Below, piece by piece: positions 6,840 through 15,700 of a DNA stretch of 64,000 nt (positions within the stretch are counted from its first letter, which is position 1; each line of letters begins with the position of its first letter). The stretch covers positions 1-64,000 of the forward strand of contig JANNDY010000012.1 of the NCBI GenBank assembly GCA_031378345.1. Direction: 5' to 3'. A program made the translations under genes and the position numbers. The notes beneath the pieces were generated by a model. The model saw only the letters and a list, made by a program, of their open reading frames with translations. It ran no database searches and was not told the DNA's origin. This DNA is from Emticicia sp031378345. Lineage in GTDB: Bacteria > Bacteroidota > Bacteroidia > Cytophagales > Spirosomataceae.

Positions 6840-8687
6840 TCAATTTCTTTTTTGAGAAAATAACCAAGGTAAAAATTCTTCGACATACTGAATCTCATCC
6901 CAACAAATGTGTCCAACGCCTTTAAATTCAGTGTATTTAGGTACTCCACCACCACTTTTTAGGGTAGAAACCGTAAGACGGGCATACATTGCCGGTATCC
7001 ATTCATCATCAGAGCCATGAAATGCCCAAATCGGGAAGTTTTTGATTGTATTAATCTCCTTGAGTCTATCTTTCTCGTTCCATTCATTAAAGCGTTTATA
7101 AGCCGAAATAGGCACAGCAGCGGCAAATGTTTTAGGAAACTTAATGATGGTTTCCCAAGTAGCCCAACCGCCGCTCGAAATACCGACGATATACCGACGG
7201 CTACCATCTATGCTATTTTCTTTTTCTACTTTTTTCATTACATCCAATACTGCTTTCATTGTTCGTGTATGTTCCTTACGTTCGTTTCCTAAAAAAGTAG
7301 AATCTTTGTAAGCGTGCTGTGGAATAAGAATAAAACAAGGATAATCGGCTCTTACTTTTGGGGTATTGAAGTACCAAATAAAATTTCGGAGTGATTCACG
7401 GTTATCGTTGCCTCGCTCACCTAAGCCATGTAAATAAAGTACAATCGGGTACTTTTTTGAGGGGTCATAATTGAGCGGTTTTATCAATCTATAAGGGAGT
7501 GATTCACCTTTTCGGTAGGTATGAATATACGCCGTAGATACTTCGTCGGGTTTATCGTATGGTGTACGATATGCCGTATTTGTCGGCGTTAGTCCATCTA
7601 TGATACTCGAAGCGTATTGTTGCTTAGTTGTCTGAAAATCATTATCAAATACATTGCATTTTTCACAATCTGACTTCACAAATTCATTCCCTTCGGTTAG
7701 CTTCATGTAATTATTTAGTACCTCAATAGAGCCATTGGTGTACATATTCTTTGAGTTAGAGGCTATCAGGTTATCGGTTTCGGTCGGATTTATGACACTG
7801 CCCGTGCTTGGCGTTGTCTTTACTTCCTCAATCATAATTCCGATATGGTTGATATAATCAAATACCGCTCTCGACCCATCAAAGGTAAAACCATCATCGA
7901 CCATATAACCAAATTGCTTAAAGCTATCTTTGGTATTATCGTTTAGCTTACAATTAGCCACTAAAGCGTTGGCTTCCACACTCAAATTGATATTTCCAAT
8001 ATATTTTTCTGTCCAGCGTTGCCAATTATTGCCGCCCTTTATCTGTGCAGCAGTTGGAATACCTTCAACGGGTACAACGGCATTGTTTTGTTTGATTCCA
8101 TAGATGAGTACATTTCTGAAGCCCATTGATTCGGTATTCTTTTTACGGAAATCAATGATAGCCCTGTTTATATCAATATTAACCAAACCGAAGTTTTTGA
8201 TTCCGCGTGTATTGGTCTTTATGGACTTAAATGCCGTTTGATTAGAAACATTTTTAAAAAGCGATGTATCAGCTCTCATTCTATCCATTTTAGGCTTATA
8301 CCTCGGAAATTCAAAAATCGTAGGCAAAGAATAAGATTGATGTTTGGCATTTTTTACACCCAATGGATTTTCACCCCTTAAAACTACCCCATCGTAGAGC
8401 ATAATGGTGTTTTTGAAAATATATGTGCCAACTGGGAAGAATAATACTCCACCACCGTTTTTTGATATAGTTTCCATTGTTTGATGAAATACTACTGAAT
8501 CAACGGCATTTTCACGCCCTAATAAACCCTTAACTTTGGTTACGTTAGTTACATTATTCCAAGCTATTGCATTAGACCAATGATTGGCTTCGGTGATAGG
8601 ATTAACCTGCGGCTCTCGTTGTCCGAACAAATCGAACGATAGACTTACATAAAACACTATTAATTGAGCAACTATTAACTTTTTCAT
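6840..8687 (-). CDS. Secreted fusion of a beta-helix domain and an alpha/beta-hydrolase
   Basis: A signal peptide (MKKLIVAQLIVFYVSLSFDL) is followed by a pectate-lyase-3-like right-handed beta-helix region (about 30-350, with GGGVLFFPVGTYIF at 78-91) and a C-terminal alpha/beta-hydrolase domain (about 385-615). The hydrolase part has the oxyanion segment LYLHGLGERGND, the nucleophile Ser504 in GISSGG, an acid in HGSDDEW (about 560) and His593 in GVGHICWDE, so it looks catalytically complete. It resembles polyhydroxybutyrate-depolymerase/feruloyl-esterase type enzymes. The substrate is unknown. Inside a peptide operon it could hydrolyse or mature the exported product outside the cytoplasm, but a polysaccharide esterase role is equally possible. 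Confidence 0.8.
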   Translation of the reverse strand: MKKLIVAQLIVFYVSLSFDLFGQREPQVNPITEANHWSNAIAWNNVTNVTKVKGLLGRENAVDSVVFHQTMETISKNGGGVLFFPVGTYIFKNTIMLYDGVVLRGENPLGVKNAKHQSYSLPTIFEFPRYKPKMDRMRADTSLFKNVSNQTAFKSIKTNTRGIKNFGLVNIDINRAIIDFRKKNTESMGFRNVLIYGIKQNNAVVPVEGIPTAAQIKGGNNWQRWTEKYIGNINLSVEANALVANCKLNDNTKDSFKQFGYMVDDGFTFDGSRAVFDYINHIGIMIEEVKTTPSTGSVINPTETDNLIASNSKNMYTNGSIEVLNNYMKLTEGNEFVKSDCEKCNVFDNDFQTTKQQYASSIIDGLTPTNTAYRTPYDKPDEVSTAYIHTYRKGESLPYRLIKPLNYDPSKKYPIVLYLHGLGERGNDNRESLRNFIWYFNTPKVRADYPCFILIPQHAYKDSTFLGNERKEHTRTMKAVLDVMKKVEKENSIDGSRRYIVGISSGGWATWETIIKFPKTFAAAVPISAYKRFNEWNEKDRLKEINTIKNFPIWAFHGSDDEWIPAMYARLTVSTLKSGGGVPKYTEFKGVGHICWDEIQYVEEFLPWLFSQKRN

Positions 8688-8711
8688 AGTTTTATTTATT
8701 TTTAGATTAAA

Positions 8712-10349
8712 TTATACTAATTCGGCCTCCATTTGAGGTATTGCGTAGGTGTTCTTAGAATAGAGCAACTCTTTTTCTCCGAAAAGACGTTCGGCTGTTA
8801 TGCCTCTTAATTCACATTCGGCGATTAGTTTATTTGAAGCGACAATGGGGTGCGATTCTTCGGTATATCTGATACTGCTGATAAATTCGAGCCATGGCTC
8901 CATACCCATCGCATAGACATATACTTCCTGAGGATTGAATGTATTGACAATCTGACGCCCTCTTTCATAATTTGAACCAGCCAAACGCCTTGAATGGTCT
9001 TTATCTCGTGAAATATCTTCGGTCAGAAGTGGGCCATAAAGCCACGTCAGAGGGGCACCATCACATTCCATTCCTAAAAGCAATACATCGACATCACCGA
9101 CGGCTTCGTGGATATGTTCGTATAATTTATTCTCGACATTACAAGAGTCGGCTACGAACAAAATTTTAAAACCGCCACTTTCGACATGATAACAAAGCTT
9201 TGAAAGGATATTGAGATCGCAATGTTCGCCAATAAATGGAATACCTGTAACTTGACAATCATTGAAACTAAGCGTTTCCATTTCGTCCATTTCGATGACA
9301 TTCTTAAAGCCTAACTTATTGAACATCAACTTTAGATTAGGGTCTTGCATTGAACCAGTTGTAGAACGAGGAACAATGATATTTTTTACTTTATGACGAA
9401 GTGGTAACAAAGTTTCAAAAAGTACGTGATCTTGGTGATTATGAGTCAGTAAAATATAGTCAATTGTTTCGGGCAAATCCATATCTGAAAAACGAGCAAC
9501 ATCGTGATCATACCCATAATAACTAATGATTGGGTCAACTAAAATTGACGTATCTTTGGTTTCAACCAAAATAGCAGCATGTCCAAAATATCGCATTCTG
9601 ATTTTATCTCCAGTGTATTTCTGGTAAGCTGGCGGTGCTTGGTCGGTAAAAAATGTATCAAACACAGTCTCTTGGTCAGGCGTGAGTTCAATAAACGACT
9701 TGATGTATTCAAGCGATCGGGGAGTCCGTTTCATTTTACTTACCTCATCAATAAAATTATGGCGAAAAGGTATCGGTAAGTGCAAAACCTCAGCATCGTC
9801 AACTCGCGGTGTACTTAACACAAACGGGCGTTCATCATTTTCGGTAATCCACATGGCTATGCTTTGCGAACCTTCGTTATAATATTTACTTCTGTAAAGT
9901 AAAGACTCAAAGAATCGAAAGGAAGCATTACTGTTAAGGTCATAAACTAACTCGACGAATCCTTTCAATGGCTCAGGAACTTTCGCGTAAAGTGGCTCTA
10001 ACGAAAAACCTTTAGGGTGTTGTTTTAATAGTGTATCTAACTCCTTCACGGCATCCGAAAACTTGATTAGTTCTATTCGGTTTTCAACGGTTTCGTACTT
10101 TAATTTTTTTACCAAATCAACCCTATCAATCGAAATATCCATGAATGGGCCACCGAGCATTTTAGGGTTTTTTACGGCGGCCGCATGTATCTGAGGAGCT
10201 TGAATATAAGAATTCATGATTTTTAGGTGTCGGCCTGTGATATTCATTGCCGCTGTTGCGGGCGAAATAAGATGAGCCCAAGCATACCACTGGTCAACTA
10301 ATGGTTCAATAACTACATTGGGTTTGAGATAGAGTTTTGGATTTTTCAT
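8712..10349 (-). CDS. CmlA-type di-iron beta-hydroxylase acting on a carrier-bound amino acid
   Basis: CmlA-family enzymes hydroxylate the beta-carbon of an aminoacyl group while it is bound to an NRPS carrier domain. The 545-residue length is close to CmlA (about 530). An N-terminal domain specific to this group (1-240) precedes a metallo-beta-lactamase fold with HNHQDH at 303-308, Glu375 in FIGEHCD and Asp401 in FVADSCN. These correspond, with an offset of two, to the His305/His307/Asp309/His310, Glu377 and Asp403 positions I recall for CmlA, including the Glu that distinguishes the oxygenases from hydrolases. It is co-transcribed with the NRPS genes, 26 bp after the thioesterase gene. The hydroxylated residue is unknown. 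Related enzymes act on aromatic residues and, in the FR900359 pathway, on leucine, so X1, X2 or X3 are candidates. Confidence 0.85.
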   Translation of the reverse strand: MKNPKLYLKPNVVIEPLVDQWYAWAHLISPATAAMNITGRHLKIMNSYIQAPQIHAAAVKNPKMLGGPFMDISIDRVDLVKKLKYETVENRIELIKFSDAVKELDTLLKQHPKGFSLEPLYAKVPEPLKGFVELVYDLNSNASFRFFESLLYRSKYYNEGSQSIAMWITENDERPFVLSTPRVDDAEVLHLPIPFRHNFIDEVSKMKRTPRSLEYIKSFIELTPDQETVFDTFFTDQAPPAYQKYTGDKIRMRYFGHAAILVETKDTSILVDPIISYYGYDHDVARFSDMDLPETIDYILLTHNHQDHVLFETLLPLRHKVKNIIVPRSTTGSMQDPNLKLMFNKLGFKNVIEMDEMETLSFNDCQVTGIPFIGEHCDLNILSKLCYHVESGGFKILFVADSCNVENKLYEHIHEAVGDVDVLLLGMECDGAPLTWLYGPLLTEDISRDKDHSRRLAGSNYERGRQIVNTFNPQEVYVYAMGMEPWLEFISSIRYTEESHPIVASNKLIAECELRGITAERLFGEKELLYSKNTYAIPQMEAELV

Positions 10350-10375
10350 TTTTTTTGAGTTTAATACGCTTTTTC

Positions 10376-11080
10376 TTAATTAAAATTAGATAATCGTTCG
10401 GTAATACTTTCAAACAAATACTTTGTTTGTTTATAGATAAAAAAGTGTTTTCCCGATAATACTTTTACATCTACATTGGCGGTTGTTTCTTCCTGCCATC
10501 GATAAGCTTCTTGGATAGTTATCTTTTCTTCCGAGCCAATAAAAACATCAATTGGTGTCGGCAGATTGGCTTTCTGATAATGGTTGTAGGTTTCGATGGC
10601 TTGAAAATCAGCTCTTAGAATCGGCTCAAAAAAATTCATCAATTCATCGTCTTTCAAAACTTCTTCTGGGCTACCATCTAACTCTCTGATTTTTTCGATG
10701 AACTCGTTTTTAGGCATCAAATATCGCTTTTTCCGCTCAGGGTCAACGACTGATGGTGCAGCTCGACCACTCAGAAATAAGTGTAATGGTGGTGGATGAT
10801 TTTTTTCGGAGAGCCTTTCGGTTAGTTTCAGGCCTAATAATGCCCCCATACTATGCCCATAAATTGCGTAAGGTTCAGACAATCGGCCTGCTATTTGAGT
10901 ATAATAATCTTCTACCATTGGCGGAATATCCGTTAGAAGATTTTCTCTTATACGCCTCCCTCTCCCTGGTAGTTCGATGGGTATTAGATTAATAAAACTT
11001 GGTTTGAAAACATTGAAAATTTGGTAGGAGTAGGCACTCCCTCCCGCAAAAGGAAGGCAAAAAAGGTTAATCTTTTCCAT
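10376..11080 (-). CDS. Type II thioesterase
   Basis: This stand-alone alpha/beta-hydrolase of 234 residues belongs to the GrsT/SrfAD family, which removes wrongly loaded or stalled acyl groups from carrier domains. It has LFCLPFAGGSAYSY at the N-terminus, PIELPGRGRR, the nucleophile Ser77 in YGHSMGALLG, and a His in LSGKHFFIY. At the usual Asp position (after DVFIG) the sequence reads SEEK, so Glu may take the acid role. Because none of the NRPS proteins in the window ends in a thioesterase domain, this enzyme is the only thioesterase here. Editing is its likeliest job, but a part in chain release cannot be excluded. Confidence 0.9.
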   Translation of the reverse strand: MEKINLFCLPFAGGSAYSYQIFNVFKPSFINLIPIELPGRGRRIRENLLTDIPPMVEDYYTQIAGRLSEPYAIYGHSMGALLGLKLTERLSEKNHPPPLHLFLSGRAAPSVVDPERKKRYLMPKNEFIEKIRELDGSPEEVLKDDELMNFFEPILRADFQAIETYNHYQKANLPTPIDVFIGSEEKITIQEAYRWQEETTANVDVKVLSGKHFFIYKQTKYLFESITERLSNFN

Positions 11081-11087
11081 AGCTTTA

Positions 11088-12746
11088 TTAGTTGTATTGA
11101 AGCGAAAGTTTAGGTATTTTAACGACAGAACTTATCTCCGTGGCAGTGCCAAAATCAAATTTTATGAGCCTATCTGCCACATGAAAGTAATTATCATCGT
11201 GCGAAACTGCGATGATTGTTTTACCGAAGGCTTTGAATATCGGCAGTAATTCTTGATAAAAATAAGCCCTAAATTCGGGGTCTTGCTCAGCAGCCCATTC
11301 GTCCAAAACTAAAATTGGTCGGTTTTCGAGTAGAGCATATATCATTGCCAATCGTTTCTGTTGCCCTTTTGAAAGGCGAGTAGATATCGAACCATCCATC
11401 TTTTCGTGCGAAATAACATCTTCCATTTTCATCAGATAAATGTATTTCATGAGTTCTCGATTCTGATTATTTAAAACAAAACGGTCGTAGTTTTCGCTAA
11501 ATAGGTGCGGCGAAGTAAAAATGACAGATATGATATTTGATAAGTTTTGACCTTGAGCGAGAGCCGTTTCATCAAGCAAAATAGAGCCTTTTTGGGGGTC
11601 AAATAATCCAATCAATAAATTAATAAAGGTACTTTTACCACTACCATTACCACCCGTGATAAAAACAATTTCCCCCTTATTGACTGTAAGATTCAGTGGA
11701 CCAACGCCAAATACTCTTTCGTGTTCTTGATTCGAATATTCATAAACAACATCTTTGAAACTAACTTTGCTGAAACTTTCGTATGTATTCTCTTCGAGTT
11801 TAGTGTTTTGTTCATGCGTGTTTTTCAAATCATCCGAAAACGCATTTATTCTACTTAGTCCGATTTTAGCGGTATTATAAAAAGGCAAAATACCAACTAA
11901 AATAGCAACAGGACGCATCAAATAGAGAATTGTGACTACAAAGGCAGTTATTTGTAATAAACTAAAAGCAAATATTTGTGGTAATACAAAAACGATGAGT
12001 GCAATAACCAAATACCAACTATAAGTACCGATTAGCTCATTGTCTGTATATCGATTTGAGGTAGTAATACTCAAGTTTTTGCTGGTTTCGAGATTCGATT
12101 TTAGGTATTCGTGATACAAATTATTATTTCGCTCATTACTCATTTTTATCTCCTTAAAACCATTCAACAAATCATTTAAGTATCGATAATAATCATCTTG
12201 TAGGTTACGTAATTGGCTCAAATCTTTTTCGATGTCTCGATTTCGGACTAAATAAATTACCAATAAACCTATCATTAGGGCTAAAACCGAAAAGGCATTA
12301 GCCGTAGAATTGATAAACATATAACCCACACCACAAATAATAATAATAGCCGAGTTGATGGCTTCAATAAATAATTCGGGGGCTCTGGCCAGTAGCCGCA
12401 TATCCGAAATAACGGTATATACTTTTTCTGTGCCTATTTTTTCAAACGAACTGAGTGACGCATTTCTGATTTTTTGAATCAGCATCACTTCAAACTCAAA
12501 CAACATACTATTGGTTATCTGAACCATGTATTTTCTAAAAATTCGATTGCTAACAAACGATAATACCAAGAGTCCGATAAAACCGATTGCCTCAAAACCT
12601 TTGATATAAGGCATTGGAGTACCCGAAATAGTATGATTGATAAAAATCAATATTCCACTATAAACAAAACTGTTTATGATGCCTAAAGACATGATAGCTA
12701 TATAGAATAGCTTCGATTTACTTTTTAGTGCCTCTGCAAAATTCAT
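11088..12746 (-). CDS. Cyclic-peptide-type ABC exporter (membrane and ATPase domains fused)
   Basis: The 552-residue half-transporter has about six hydrophobic segments in residues 15-300 and a C-terminal ATPase domain. The ATPase has Walker A GGNGSGKST (near 365), signature LSKGQQKRLA, Walker B ILVLDEWAAEQDP and the switch His in AVSHDD. The DEWAAEQDPEFR sequence after Walker B is typical of the SyrD/PvdE/cyclic-peptide exporter family, which moves lipopeptides or siderophore precursors across the inner membrane. Placement 12 bp after the last NRPS gene and 7 bp before the thioesterase gene marks it as the exporter of the cluster product. The family assignment supports, but does not prove, a cyclic product. 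Confidence 0.92.
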   Translation of the reverse strand: MNFAEALKSKSKLFYIAIMSLGIINSFVYSGILIFINHTISGTPMPYIKGFEAIGFIGLLVLSFVSNRIFRKYMVQITNSMLFEFEVMLIQKIRNASLSSFEKIGTEKVYTVISDMRLLARAPELFIEAINSAIIIICGVGYMFINSTANAFSVLALMIGLLVIYLVRNRDIEKDLSQLRNLQDDYYRYLNDLLNGFKEIKMSNERNNNLYHEYLKSNLETSKNLSITTSNRYTDNELIGTYSWYLVIALIVFVLPQIFAFSLLQITAFVVTILYLMRPVAILVGILPFYNTAKIGLSRINAFSDDLKNTHEQNTKLEENTYESFSKVSFKDVVYEYSNQEHERVFGVGPLNLTVNKGEIVFITGGNGSGKSTFINLLIGLFDPQKGSILLDETALAQGQNLSNIISVIFTSPHLFSENYDRFVLNNQNRELMKYIYLMKMEDVISHEKMDGSISTRLSKGQQKRLAMIYALLENRPILVLDEWAAEQDPEFRAYFYQELLPIFKAFGKTIIAVSHDDNYFHVADRLIKFDFGTATEISSVVKIPKLSLQYN

Positions 12747-12758
12747 GGTTTCAATAGT

Positions 12759-15700
12759 TTAAAGATTAAATGAACTCACTTGGTTGTTGATAGCCAGATG
12801 ACGCTGTGTATTCGGAGACTGTATCATACAATCTAATAGCTCGAAATACTTCTCTACCAGAGCCTCTATGACCCACGGCTGAAATAACTCATTGCGATAA
12901 TCGAGAGTCAGAACCATACAATTATGATACTCTTTGAAAGTAAAATTGAGGTTGAAAGTAGGAGTACCCACTGATAAATGGTTTGGGAAATAGGTTTCTT
13001 CTGATAATATTTCTTGGTCAGAATCATTATTGATGAGATGTAGAAATATCGAACCAAGGGCATCAATCGAAATATCGTTATCGGCCAATATTTTTTCAAA
13101 AGGATAAAAACGATGCTCATATACTTCAAGCATTTCAGCATTTGATTGCTGAATAAATTTCGTGACCGAATCTTGGTTATTTACCGTATGCTTAATGAGC
13201 AAAGTATCCAAGAGCCAGCCAAAAATTGAGTCAAGTTGCTTATTTCCTCTCAGGCTAACTGGAGTGCCGATGAAAACTTCAGTTTGCTGGGTATAAGCAT
13301 TGACCAAAAGAGCCAAACTACTCGAAAGCACACTCAACAAACTCGAATTCGTATTTTTTGATAACGCTTTAAGCCTAACGTAAAGCTCATCTTTGATTAT
13401 AGTCTGATATGCCGCCCCATCTAAAGGCCTAACCGAAAAGACTTTTCCATAAATACTTTGTTTTGTATCGAAATCAATCGGTATAAAATGAGCGTCAACT
13501 TCGGCACTAATAAAATTACGGTAGGAATGAATATCTATTGCGTCTCTTTGGCACAATATTTCGCTAATGCTGCGTTCTGGTTTGATGTTTGTAACCTTAT
13601 TTGCCCAAAATACTCTTTCATTTTCATTCGTTAATTGCGTGCTATGCCACGCCGCAAAATCATTGTATTGCGTAGAAGGACTTTCGATACTGACATTTTC
13701 GTCCGTACAGAACCCGTCATACAACTTCGTAAATTCATCTTTCAAGATAGCCAAAGACCAAGCATCAGAAATGACATGTTCAATCGTAAATGCAATACAA
13801 TAATCAGCATTAGAAATTCTGAACAACTGCACCGCAAAAAGTGGTCCTATTTCCAAATCGAAAGGTTGATTGATTCGCTCTTGAGTCTGTTCTGAAATTA
13901 GTTTAAAGGGATTGTCAGAATAACGCACATCAATATACGACAAACTTTTCTTAAAGTTTTTACTCGGATGAATACGCTGTATAAAACGATTTTCTTTCCA
14001 TTCGTAAGTGCTTCTTAGCAGCTCGTGTTTGCTCACCACTACATCAAGTGCATTATCAAAGGCTACTTTATTAAAATCTTGAATAGTAGTTTGAAGGTGC
14101 ATATTAAATGCCAAACGATTCTTGGCGTATCGGTACTTTGTGAGCCAAACATTCTGCCCATGCGATACTTCATAAAAATCAGCATTTGGTAGAATGTCAA
14201 TCGGATTGAGACTACCGCCCGAAGATTTTATTTCGGTGGCTAATTGGCTAATTGTTGGAGCTAAGAAAATTGTCTTCAATGGCAAGTCAATGTTCCATTT
14301 TTGACGAATTTTAGAAATAACTCTTATTGCTTTGAGCGAATGCCCACCAATCTTAAAGAAATTATCTTTTACAGAAATGTTTTCTCTTTGCAACTCTTGT
14401 TCCCAAATAGATTTTAAGTGAATCTCGGTTTCATCTGCAATTTCTTGGGCGGTGTTATGCTCAAAATCATTGACTAAACTACGCAATTTGATTTTATCAA
14501 TTTTGCCATTGGGTGTTTGTGGGAAATTTTCAAGACAAATAACTTGCTCAGGGAGCATCCAAGTTGGCAAAGTACCTTCTAAGTGTTTTTGTAAGACACT
14601 TGCTTCGATTTCGGTCGATTGATAAAACAAAATGAGTTTTTTGTTTTCGTTTTCGCCTTCAATGATTGCTACAGCTTGCTCAACATGCGTGAGTTTCTCG
14701 GCTTTTTGCTCAATCTCACCCAATTCTATTCGGTAGCCTCTTAGCTTTATTTGACTGTCTTTTCGTCCTACACAAACCAGCTCACCTTGCCAATCCCAGA
14801 AACCTAAATCGCCAGTTCGATACATTTTCGAGTTTGTTTTTAGCGGATGACCGACAAACTTTTCTTGACTCAAATCTGGTCTTTGGTGATAGCCTCTGGC
14901 AAGTCCAGCACCCGATAAACAAATTTCGCCCAAAACACCAACAGGCTGTAAAGCATCTCCCACACCTAAAATATAAGCTTGACTATATTTCTTTGATTTG
15001 CCAATTTTCCTCGAATCTTGTAGGTTAATAATCCTAAAACCTGTACTATATGTCGTATCTTCGGTTGGCCCGTATAGATTCCTTACCTCCATAGCATGAT
15101 ACGGCAAATGCTCTTGTATAAATTTGCCGATTGGTTCGCCAGCCATATTCAAGACACTAATTTTAGATAAATCCACCTCAGACCGCAATAAGGTTTCGAT
15201 AACCGATGGCACGGTATTAACCAAAAGTTTATTGGTTTTTGCCTTAGGTAAATAATCAATCAAACTCAACCCTGATTCTAATATCGAAATTGCTTTTCCT
15301 GATAATTGTGGGAAGAACAACTCATAAACCGAGAGGTCGAAATTGAGTGATGTAACCGCTACCAATACCTCAAAGTCGGCATACTTAAACTCTTCGACGC
15401 ACCATTCTAAAAATGCTACCACATTACGATGTTCAATTTCTACACCTTTTGGTTGGCCCGTTGACCCAGACGTAAATAAAATATAAGCTAATTGGTCTGC
15501 TTTGATTTGTAACGGTAAATTTTCGCTACTGAAAGCCACCAGTTGGTCGCTATCTAAAATAATCTCTTCAACATTTCTAAAGCCATATTCTTGCAAAATA
15601 CCTTCTTTTTCGACCACTATTTTAGAAATATGGGCGGTTTCGACAATATATTGCAGACGCTCAATCGGATAATTTCTATCAAGCGGCACATAAGCAGCAC

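Noticed and set aside
5837..6955. Longer version of the cytochrome c peroxidase gene starting at 6955
   Set aside because: It would overlap the preceding gene by over 110 bp and bury the signal peptide; the ATG at 6811 gives a normal secreted protein.
12759..14192. A hidden thioesterase at the end of the last NRPS
   Set aside because: No GxSxG motif or alpha/beta-hydrolase pattern is present; the region aligns with a condensation domain to its last residues.
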